Origin: Deinandra increscens subsp. villosa
Lineage: Eukaryota > Streptophyta > Magnoliopsida > Asterales > Asteraceae
Direction: 5' to 3'
Assembly (NCBI GenBank): GCA_039602395.1
Contig: JBCNJP010000006.1
Span: forward strand, 50,557,502-50,621,501
DNA: 64,000 bases
The position numbers and the translations under genes were made by a program. Of the stretch, positions 54,338 through 64,000 are shown in pieces. Numbering within the stretch: the first letter of the stretch is position 1; every line of letters starts with the position of its first letter. Under the pieces are notes generated by a model that was given only the letters and a program-made list of their open reading frames with translations, was not told the DNA's origin and searched no databases.

Positions 54338-57300
54338 TTAATCTTTCAAGGGCTTCAGTCCCATTCCCATGGACGACTTCTGAACTACCTCTCTACTTAG
54401 ACCTTTTGTCAGCGGATCCGCAATATTATCCTTTGACTTCACATAGTCAACAGTGATAATTCCAGTAGAGATTAGTTGTCGTATCGTATTATGTCTACGT
54501 CTTATATGTATGTTCTTACCATTATACATTGTGCTATGAGCTCTGCCAATTGCCGATTGGCTATCACAATGTATACATATGGCCGTTGCCGGCTTAGGCC
54601 ATCTTGGTATATCCTCCATAAACTGACGTAGCCATTCTCCCTCTTCACCAGCTTTATCTAAAGCGATGAATTCTGCTTCCATCGTGGATCTAGCAATAAC
54701 CGTTTGTTTCGACGATTTCCACGATATGGCTGCACCTCCAAGTGTGAATACATATCCACTCGTTGCTCTGGAATCCTTCGTACCCGATATCCAGTTTGCA
54801 TCACAGTGTCCTTCAATCACTGCAGGATATCTGGTGTAGTGCAGCGCGTAATCCCTTGTGTACCTTAGGTACCTAAGTAACCTAGTCACACATCTCCAAT
54901 GAGTTGAACTTGGATTACTCGTGTACCTACTTAGCTTGCTTACGGCATATGCTAAGTCTGGTCTGGTACAACTCATCAAATACATAAAACTGCCAATAAT
55001 TCTTGAATACTCTAATTGGTTAACAGGTTGTCCTCTGTTCTTAGCTAGATGTTGACTTGTGTCAATAGGAGTTCTAGCTACATTAGAGTCATTTGCATTG
55101 AACTTTTCAAGAATTTTATCCACATAGTGGGTTTGTCCTAAAGCAAGTCCACTTTGGGTTCGTGTGATTTTAACTCCCAAAATCACATCTGCTAAACCCA
55201 TGTCTTTCATATCAAATCTTGCTTTCAAGATGTTCTTTGTTGATTTTATCATTTTGTCATTACTTCCAGCAATGAGCATGTCATCAACGTATAGACACAA
55301 GATGACATAACCATCTGGTGTGTCTTTCACATACACACACTTATCACATTCATTGATCTTGAAACCAGAATCACGCATGACATGATCAAACTTTTCATGC
55401 CATTGTTTTGGTGCTTGCTTTAGTCCATACAAGGATTTGACCAGTTTACACACTTTCTTTTCTTGTCCAGAGGCTCTAAAGCCCTCTGGTTGTTCCATGT
55501 AAATCTCTTCCTCTAGATTTCCATTTAAGAAAGCGGTTTTCACATCCATTTGGTGAACTTCCAAATTTCTAATGGCTGCAATGGCAAGTACCAACCTTAT
55601 GGAGGTTATTCGAGTTACTGGTGAATATGTGTCAAAGTAATCTAGACCTTCCTTTTGTTTGTATCCTTTGACCACCAGTCTTGCCTTGTACTTTTCTATG
55701 GAGCCATCAGGCTTCATCTTCCTCTTGAAGATCCAACGATGACCTAGTGGTTTGCATCCCGGAGGAAGATCCACTAGTTCCCATGTATGGTTTTGTAAAA
55801 TATAATCTATTTCACTTTTGATGGCCTCCCTCCATTGAGGTCCTTCTGAGGAAGTTACCGCTTCATGGTATGTTTTGGGCTCACTTTCTACCATGTACGT
55901 GTAGAAATCAGGACCAAAAGACTTTTCAGTTCTAGCCCTCTTGCTTCGCCTAGGCTCAACATCTTCTTCCTCAGTTTGCTCGTGTTCTTCCGGAACACAG
56001 TCTGGTTCTTCCGGAACACGTTCTAGTTCTTCCGGAACACGTTCTAGTTCTTCCGGAACTAGATCCTCATGAATACGTTCATCATCTGCCCCAAACGTAT
56101 TTCCATATTCTTTTGTAATGCATGGAAATATATTTTCAAAGAATGAGGCATTCTTTGATTCCATTATCGTTCCTTTGCGAATATCGGGAATCTTGGATTC
56201 ATGCACAAGGAAGCGATACGCGCTACTGTGATCTGGATATCCAATGAATATACAGTCAACAGTTTTGGGTCCTATCTTTTGAGCCTTAGGTAGTGGAGCA
56301 ACCACCTTGGCTAGGCACCCCCACACTTTGAGGTATTCGTAGGACAGTTTTCTTTTCCACCATAACTCGTATGGGGTTTCATCTCTTTTCTTATGGGGTA
56401 TCCTATTCAAAAGATAGTTTGCCGAAAGGATAGCATCCCCCCACAAGTTTTGGTTTACACCAGAACTCACTAACATGGCACTCACCATTTCTTTCAAGGT
56501 TCGATTTTTCCGTTCAGCAATCCCATTTGATTGGGGTGAATATGGTGCAGTGAACTCATGTCTAATTCCGTTTTGCAAACAGAATTCAGCAAATGGTGAG
56601 ACATACTCACCACCTCTATCACTTCGTACAACCTTGATCTTCCTTTCAAGCTGATTCTCAACTTCAGTTTTATAAGCAATGAAAGCTTCAATTGCCTCGT
56701 CTTTACTTTTGAGCAAGTAAACATAACAATACTTCGTGCAATCATCGATAAACGTGATGAAGTATTTAAATCCATTTCTAGCTGGAATGGATTTCAAATC
56801 ACACACATCAGTGTGGATCATACCGAGAGGTTCAGTGTTTCGTTCAACCGGTTTGAATGATGATCTAGTTAATTTTGCTTCAACACATGTTTCACATTTA
56901 TAGTTTGAGTCAATATCAAAAGTTGGTATGCAATTCAATTTAATCAAACGACGAATGGAATTAAAGTTAACATGACCAAGTCTACCATGCCACACATTAG
57001 AAGACTCAAGCAAATAAGCAGAACTGGTACCAGTCTTATTCATAGCACTGTTAACGACCATTACATTTAGTTTGAACATACCATTAAGGGCATAACCCTT
57101 TCCAACATACACACTATTCTTGGTCAACACGACCTTATCTGACTCAAACACCATTTTGAAACCAAACTTATTCAACAACCACCCAGACACAAGATTCTTA
57201 CGAATCTCAGGGACATATAACACATTAGTCAAGGTAAGCTCCTTTCCTGATGTCATTTTCAGGATCACATTTCCTTCACCTTTGACTTCAGCAGTGGCAG

Positions 57301-58438
57301 AGTTACCCATGAAGAGTTTTTCTCCATTAGTAACTTCTTTGAAGGTGTTAAACAAGTTCTTGTCAGCACAAACATGGCGGGTGGCACCGGTGTCAACCCA
57401 CCATTCCTTGGTATTCGAACCAACCAAGTTAACCTCAGAGATCATCATTGTGAGGTCAGAGATCATGGCAACAAGATTCTCATAATCATCAACCATATTG
57501 GCTTGACGAGAGACATCTTTCTTTGGTTGTCTACATTCATTTGCCCGATGACCTGGCTTGTCACAGTTGTAACATTTGCCTTCAAATTTCTTCTTTCCAA
57601 CCCCACCTTTGGGTTTAAGATTAAACCCTTTCCCCTTGTTCTTCTTCTCAGCCCGTCCTCTATTTTTGTTACCTTTGGAGGATTGGCCATATTCAACAAT
57701 ATTGGCCTTTGCTTGCTCGGGGACATCACTCTTCTTTTGAGCAAGTTTGTTGTCTTCTTCAATACGAAGACGAACCACAAGATCTTCAACGGTCATTTCC
57801 TTTCTCTTGTGTTTGAGATAGTTCTTGAAATCAACCCAGCTTGGTGGCAATTTCTCGATCATGGCAGCAACTTGGAACGTCTCGCTGAGTGACATTCCCT
57901 CCGCATGGATATCATGAAGAATGATTTGCAACTCTTGGATTTGACTCATAACAGTTTTAGAGTCAATCATTTTAAAATCCAAGAACTTGGCCACCACAAA
58001 TTTCTTTGTGCCTGCATCTTCGGTTTTGTATTTCCATTCCAAAGATTCTCATAGTTCCTTGGCCGTGTTTACTTTACAGTAGACATTGTAAAGCGAGTCC
58101 GCCAAACCATTGAGCACATAGTTTTTACACAAGAACTCAGAATGCTTCCAAGCTTGAACTGCGCTCACAGATTGAGCATCCATTTCCCCTTCAGACACTT
58201 GGGGAGCGATTTCAGTCAAGAACCTCGCAAGGTTCAACGTTGTCAAATAAAACAGCATCTTCTGCTGCCAACGTTTGAAGTTCAGACCGTTGAACTTTTC
58301 GGGTTTCTCAGCGTGGCTTGCAACCGCTCTAAGCAGCGGTGCAACCATCATCGTGGTAACAGCAACGGCAGAAGTAAAAACTACAGAGACCCCAGAGGTC
58401 TGAACACCAGAGGTTGGTAAAGGCTGAGATGAGTCCAT
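54338..58438 (-). pseudogene. Tork-like copia gag-pol polyprotein, copy 1, one in-frame TGA
   Basis: From ATG 58438 (MDSSQPLPTSGVQTSGV) one frame of 1366 codons runs to the stop at 54338, broken only by TGA at 58049-58051, in gag after NVYCKVNTAKEL where the family has Trp (KELW.SLE). Order: gag; CCHC knuckle CYNCDKPGHRANEC; protease WWVDTGATRHVCAD; integrase with HGRLGH, CETCVEAK and the D-D-E residues (HTDVCDL, VRSDRGGEY, the Glu of NGIAERKNRTLKEM); a linker with three PEELERV-type repeats; reverse transcriptase with MDVKTAFLNG, SLYGLKQAPKQWHEKFD and CLYVDDMLIAGS; RNase H with CDANW, STMEAEFIALDKAG and DNIADPLTKGL. All catalytic motifs are intact. A single G-to-A change (TGG to TGA) explains the stop. 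An internal start at the TTG/first later ATG would lose the gag N-terminus. Confidence 0.93.
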
Positions 58439-58509
58439 TCTGAAACGAGACCCACAAGAGAACAGTCAGAAAAATTCGTACACAGAGTGTACACCAATCT
58501 GTTTAAGTT
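58439..58509 (-). other. Very short leader of Tork-like copy 1, no canonical primer site
   Basis: Only 71 bases separate the LTR from the gag ATG. The bases after the LTR (minus AACTTAAACAGATTGG) do not start with TGG and do not match the tRNA-Met site seen in the other elements here. The cttaaacagatt word also occurs inside the LTR. Confidence 0.5.
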
Positions 58510-59351
58510 TGTTGGAAATTCAGTAACGATTAGAACAATCGTTAATAACGATTCAACCAATCGTTTAATTACAATACATAAACAATATTGAACAAATACA
58601 AGGAGATAGAGTAGTAAACGAAAACACCACAGAAAATATGATCGCGAACAGCAGCAATCTATGTTCCTGCAAAACAGGAAAAACACAAACAAAGAAAACG
58701 AGAGGAACCGGGCTTGTGTTTGACACAATTCCCTTAAACAGATTCGACGTCTGTTCCCAGGGTACACCGGTTCAAAATTGTGTGTACAGCCGGACGAGAA
58801 TACTTGCCTGAAACGAGACCGGAATGAAGTTGTAGACGGAGATCAGCAGCAGCAGCACGACGTTGGAAAGCAATTTTCTGTGTATTCTTTATGCCCACAA
58901 CTCGTGTACTTATACACGAAAAATAGACACACGAAAGGTCATTCATTAACTACGAGTTAATCCGGAATGAATGTTCCATTTATGTCCATTAAAAGACCAG
59001 GTTGGAAAGCCAAAGGTCATTTCTAGAATCTGCTAAAAACTTGGTTCGAAATTTAGCAAAAACGTGTTGTCACCGGACACACGTTTCGGAGCTGCATTCG
59101 TGTCCGCAGGTCGCGCGGGCACGAGTTCAGAATTTCGACCCGATTTGCCATTTTTCGCACCCCCCCCTGCGCGAGGGTATGAGCTAGAGTAAAACATGAC
59201 ACAAGTGATGTCAAAGCCTTTGAGGTTTATCCTTATAAACCAATTACCCTTTTGTTCCCACACCAATGTGGGATAGCTCAAATCACATTTTTCCAACCTT
59301 GAACAAAAATTCTTTTGAGATAAACATCTCATTCACACACATTTTCCAACA
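58510..59351 (-). repeat. Central LTR of the Tork-like array
   Basis: 842 bp, same termini as the left LTR. It serves as 5' LTR for copy 1 and 3' LTR for copy 2, whose purine tract (minus ATGTGGGGGAT) abuts it at 59352-59362. Confidence 0.92.
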
Positions 59352-59937
59352 ATCCCCCACATGAATGGAGGTTGATCTCAGAAGTAACTTAATCCCGATC
59401 AAATTTCAACAGTTGAATCTTGCATACGATAGGTAGGTGTTACCCTTTGAACCTTCGCTTATGAAACACACTTAGTCTACTGGCTCTGAGTAGGCGGTGA
59501 TGCCTTTGAACTCGTCTGCCGTTTGTGTAGGCGACAATGTGCTTCACACAAGACTCTCCTTGACAATATCAAGTCCTCATAGTTATGTTCGTTATGGTCA
59601 TGAACATTAGCCTGGTTCTGCGAGAGCTCTTAGGTATTGTGCCCCCTCTCAATACCCTTCGAAGGGACCCCCACTTCTCTCTCACATAGGTGATTCACCA
59701 CGTGTGGCTGCCTCAGCTGAATCATTAAAAGCCATAGGCTTAACCTCGTACTTGTCACTTTTAGGAATGGACTAGGAGATGTATCGATTCCAATTATACA
59801 TCCCCTTCTTAAAGTGCGTGGAGTTATCAATTCTTCCCCCCACAGTGACCTCACTAGTTCATACAATTAGGTTGTCCTATTGAACTCAGATCTTGGGATC
59901 TCCAGTCAACTGAGTTAGGTTTTCCTTCATATGAACT
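59352..59937 (-). other. 3' untranslated region of Tork-like copy 2
   Basis: Same length (586 bp) as the copy 1 region and nearly identical, with single-base changes such as ctctctcac for ctctttcac near 59680. Confidence 0.6.
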
Positions 59938-62900
59938 TTAATCTTTCAAGGGCTTCAGTCCCATTCCCATGGACGACTTCTGAACTACCTCTCTACTTAG
60001 ACCTTTTGTCAGCGGATCCGCAATATTATCCTTTGACTTCACATAGTCAACAGTGATAATTCCAGTAGAGATTAGTTGTCGTATCGTATTATGTCTACGT
60101 CTTATATGTATGTTCTTACCATTATACATTGTGCTATGAGCTCTGCCAATTGCCGATTGGCTATCACAATGTATACATATGGCCGTTGCCGGCTTAGGCC
60201 ATCTTGGTATATCCTCCATAAACTGACGTAGCCATTCTCCCTCTTCACCAGCTTTATCTAAAGCGATGAATTCTGCTTCCATCGTGGATCTAGCAATAAC
60301 CGTTTGTTTCGACGATTTCCACGATATGGCTGCACCTCCAAGTGTGAATACATATCCACTCGTTGCTCTGGAATCCTTCGTACCCGATATCCAGTTTGCA
60401 TCACAGTGTCCTTCAATCACTGCAGGATATCTGGTGTAGTGCAGCGCGTAATCCCTTGTGTACCTTAGGTACCTAAGTAACCTAGTCACACATCTCCAAT
60501 GAGTTGAACTTGGATTACTCGTGTACCTACTTAGCTTGCTTACGGCATATGCTAAGTCTGGTCTGGTACAACTCATCAAATACATAAAACTGCCAATAAT
60601 TCTTGAATACTCTAATTGGTTAACAGGTTGTCCTCTGTTCTTAGCTAGATGTTGACTTGTGTCAATAGGAGTTCTAGCTACATTAGAGTCATTTGCATTG
60701 AACTTTTCAAGAATTTTATCCACATAGTGGGTTTGTCCTAAAGCAAGTCCACTTTGGGTTCGTGTGATTTTAACTCCCAAAATCACATCTGCTAAACCCA
60801 TGTCTTTCATATCAAATCTTGCTTTCAAGATGTTCTTTGTTGATTTTATCATTTTGTCATTACTTCCAGCAATGAGCATGTCATCAACGTATAGACACAA
60901 GATGACATAACCATCTGGTGTGTCTTTCACATACACACACTTATCACATTCATTGATCTTGAAACCAGAATCACGCATGACATGATCAAACTTTTCATGC
61001 CATTGTTTTGGTGCTTGCTTTAGTCCATACAAGGATTTGACCAGTTTACACACTTTCTTTTCTTGTCCAGAGGCTCTAAAGCCCTCTGGTTGTTCCATGT
61101 AAATCTCTTCCTCTAGATTTCCATTTAAGAAAGCGGTTTTCACATCCATTTGGTGAACTTCCAAATTTCTAATGGCTGCAATGGCAAGTACCAACCTTAT
61201 GGAGGTTATTCGAGTTACTGGTGAATATGTGTCAAAGTAATCTAGACCTTCCTTTTGTTTGTATCCTTTGACCACCAGTCTTGCCTTGTACTTTTCTATG
61301 GAGCCATCAGGCTTCATCTTCCTCTTGAAGATCCAACGATGACCTAGTGGTTTGCATCCCGGAGGAAGATCCACTAGTTCCCATGTATGGTTTTGTAAAA
61401 TATAATCTATTTCACTTTTGATGGCCTCCCTCCATTGAGGTCCTTCTGAGGAAGTTACCGCTTCATGGTATGTTTTGGGCTCACTTTCTACCATGTACGT
61501 GTAGAAATCAGGACCAAAAGACTTTTCAGTTCTAGCCCTCTTGCTTCGCCTAGGCTCAACATCTTCTTCCTCAGTTTGCTCGTGTTCTTCCGAAACACAG
61601 TCTGGTTCTTCCGGAACACGTTCTAGTTCTTCCGGAACACGTTCTAGTTCTTCCGGAACTAGATCCTCATGAATACGTTCATCATCTGCCCCAAACGTAT
61701 TTCCATATTCTTTTGTAATGCATGGAAATATATTTTCAAAGAATGAGGCATTCTTTGATTCCATTATCGTTCCTTTGCGAATATCGGGAATCTTGGATTC
61801 ATGCACAAGGAAGCGATACGCGCTACTGTGATCTGGATATCCAATGAATATACAGTCAACAGTTTTGGGTCCTATCTTTTGAGCCTTAGGTAGTGGAGCA
61901 ACCACCTTGGCTAGGCACCCCCACACTTTGAGGTATTCGTAGGACAGTTTTCTTTTCCACCATAACTCGTATGGGGTTTCATCTCTTTTCTTATGGGGTA
62001 TCCTATTCAAAAGATAGTTTGCCGAAAGGATAGCATCCCCCCACAAGTTTTGGTTTACACCAGAACTCACTAACATGGCACTCACCATTTCTTTCAAGGT
62101 TCGATTTTTCCGTTCAGCAATCCCATTTGATTGGGGTGAATATGGTGCAGTGAACTCATGTCTAATTCCGTTTTGCAAACAGAATTCAGCAAATGGTGAG
62201 ACATACTCACCACCTCTATCACTTCGTACAACCTTGATCTTCCTTTCAAGCTGATTCTCAACTTCAGTTTTATAAGCAATGAAAGCTTCAATTGCCTCGT
62301 CTTTACTTTTGAGCAAGTAAACATAACAATACTTCGTGCAATCATCGATAAACGTGATGAAGTATTTAAATCCATTTCTAGCTGGAATGGATTTCAAATC
62401 ACACACATCAGTGTGGATCATACCGAGAGGTTCAGTGTTTCGTTCAACCGGTTTGAATGATGATCTAGTTAATTTTGCTTCAACACATGTTTCACATTTA
62501 TAGTTTGAGTCAATATCAAAAGTTGGTATGCAATTCAATTTAATCAAACGACGAATGGAATTAAAGTTAACATGACCAAGTCTACCATGCCACACATTAG
62601 AAGACTCAAGCAAATAAGCAGAACTGGTACCAGTCTTATTCATAGCACTGTTAACGACCATTACATTTAGTTTGAACATACCATTAAGGGCATAACCCTT
62701 TCCAACATACACACTATTCTTGGTCAACACGACCTTATCTGACTCAAACACCATTTTGAAACCAAACTTATTCAACAACCACCCAGACACAAGATTCTTA
62801 CGAATCTCAGGGACATATAACACATTAGTCAAGGTAAGCTCCTTTCCTGATGTCATTTTCAGGATCACATTTCCTTCACCTTTGACTTCAGCAGTGGTAG

Positions 62901-64000
62901 AGTTACCCATGAAGAGTTTTTCTCCATTAGTAACTTCTTTGAAGGTGTTAAACAAGTTCTTGTCAGCACAAACATGGCGGGTGGCACCGGTGTCAACCCA
63001 CCATTCCTTGGTATTCGAACCAACCAAGTTAACCTCAGAGATCATCATTGTGAGGTCAGAGATCATGGCAACAAGATTCTCATAATCATCAACCATATTG
63101 GCTTGACGAGAGACATCTTTCTTTGGTTGTCTACATTCATTTGCCCGATGACCTGGCTTGTCACAGTTGTAACATTTGCCTTCAAATTTCTTCTTTCCAA
63201 CCCCACCTTTGGGTTTAAGATTAAACCCTTTCCCCTTGTTCTTCTTCTCAGCCCGTCCTCTATTTTTGTTACCTTTGGAGGATTGGCCATATTCAACAAT
63301 ATTGGCCTTTGCTTGCTCGGGGACATCACTCTTCTTTTGAGCAAGTTTGTTGTCTTCTTCAATACGAAGACGAACCACAAGATCTTCAACGGTCATTTCC
63401 TTTCTCTTGTGTTTGAGATAGTTCTTGAAATCAACCCAGCTTGGTGGCAATTTCTCGATCATGGCAGCAACTTGGAACGTCTCGCTGAGTGACATTCCCT
63501 CCGCATGGATATCATGAAGAATGATTTGCAACTCTTGGATTTGACTCATAACAGTTTTAGAGTCAATCATTTTAAAATCCAAGAACTTGGCCACCACAAA
63601 TTTCTTTGTGCCTGCATCTTCGGTTTTGTATTTCCGTTCCAAAGATTCTCATAGTTCCTTGGCCGTGTTTACTTTACAGTAGACATTGTAAAGCGAGTCC
63701 GCCAAACCATTGAGCACATAGTTTTTACACAAGAACTCAGAATGCTTCCAAGCTTGAACTGCGCTCACAGATTGAGCATCCATTTCCCCTTCAGACACTT
63801 GGGGAGCGATTTCAGTCAAGAACCTCGCAAGGTTCAACGTTGTCAAATAAAACAGCATCTTCTGCTGCCAACGTTTGAAGTTCAGACCGTTGAACTTTTC
63901 GGGTTTCTCAGCGTGGCTTGCAACCGCTCCAGGCAGCGGTGCAACCATCATCGTGGTAACAGCAACGGCAGAAGTAAAAACTGCAGAGACCCCAGAGGTC
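59938..64000 (-). pseudogene. Tork-like copia gag-pol polyprotein, copy 2, same in-frame TGA (runs off window)
   Basis: The frame is identical in layout to copy 1, from the window edge (about 13 codons after the expected start) to the stop at 59938, and carries TGA at 63649-63651 at exactly the same codon. Differences seen: ERKYKTEDAG for EWKYKTEDAG just after the stop, GNSTTAEV for GNSATAEV in the protease region, CVSEEHE for CVPEEHE in the linker, and VAPLPGAVAS for VAPLLRAVAS in gag. All enzymatic motifs (DTGA, integrase D-D-E, YVDD, RNase H acidic residues) are present. Confidence 0.92.

Larger units (their letters stand above)
52908..64000 (-). mobile_element. Tork-like copia array: LTR-internal-LTR-internal (continues past window)
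   Basis: Two nearly identical gag-pol interiors (53752-58509 and 59352 to beyond 64000) share a central LTR (58510-59351), with a third-order LTR at the left end (52908-53751). The repeat period is about 5602 bp. The left junction lies inside gag of the RE1-like element. The two interiors differ by only a few bases; the polyprotein parts differ at three of 1234 residues. A third LTR is expected about 180 bp beyond the right edge. Confidence 0.9.

Noticed and set aside
57374..57892. 172-codon plus-strand frame (and its twin at 62974-63492)
   Set aside because: Antisense shadow of the gag-protease coding region; no domain and no independent support.
58049..58051. Programmed stop-codon readthrough in gag
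   Set aside because: The stop is in mid-gag at a normally Trp codon, not at the gag-pol boundary, and no typical readthrough context is evident; a shared mutation is simpler, though not proven.

Overview
The window looks like repeat-dense nuclear DNA of a flowering plant. It has a plant tau-class glutathione S-transferase gene with one spliceosomal intron, nested LTR retrotransposons of plant lineages, CACTA, hAT and Mutator-like DNA transposons with correct target-site duplications, and very AT-rich spacers. The repeat vocabulary (including a retropepsin/ARID-type pseudogene family recalled from daisy-family annotations) suggests Asteraceae, but that is an inference. There is no bacterial-style operon, no CRISPR array and no rRNA gene.

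Layout. 1-3996: 5' end of a minus-strand Ty3/gypsy element (gag start, tRNA-Met primer site, 2.84-kb LTR). 4.3-5.9 kb: plus-strand Ty1/copia remnant (reverse-transcriptase scrap, polypurine tract, LTR). 6-11.4 kb: two long-TIR Mutator-like elements (6479-7829 and 9039-10349) and a LINE-like tail, perhaps all inside an old Helitron. 11960-17244: a complete LTR retrotransposon with no recognisable gag or pol. 17.5-18.5 kb: a sugar-phosphate translocator scrap and an orphan GST exon 2. 19.9-28.4 kb: a minus-strand copia remnant split by a complete plus-strand gag-only retroelement (20327-26273). 28.4-30 kb: a 308-bp tandem duplication and a perfect-looking foldback MITE. 30787-31724: the one apparently intact host gene, a two-exon tau GST. 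32.0-35.2 kb and 44.6-48.2 kb: two related hAT elements with decayed transposases. 35365-41733: a CACTA element with a 150-bp tandem array, a seven-exon leftward gene, a truncated rightward TNP2 and an acidic ORF. 41.8-44.5 kb: a SINE-like sequence and a retropepsin-like pseudogene. 48.9-52.9 kb: an RE1-like copia polyprotein remnant, interrupted in gag by a Tork-like copia array that fills 52908-64000 as LTR-internal-LTR-internal.

The genes do not form a pathway. The host signal is a tandem GST duplication pulled apart by nested insertions; everything else is transposon coding capacity at different stages of decay. The youngest insertions, judged by LTR identity, are the Tork array (a few differences per 844 bp), the gag-only element (about 9 in 441) and the gag/pol-less element (about 14 in 519). 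The most unusual structures are the Tork array whose two gag-pol copies share the same premature TGA, the TATA box held in the loop of an 11-bp palindrome in both LTRs of the gag-only element, and the CACTA element whose two head-to-head genes were both beheaded at a junction carrying a 36-bp duplication.
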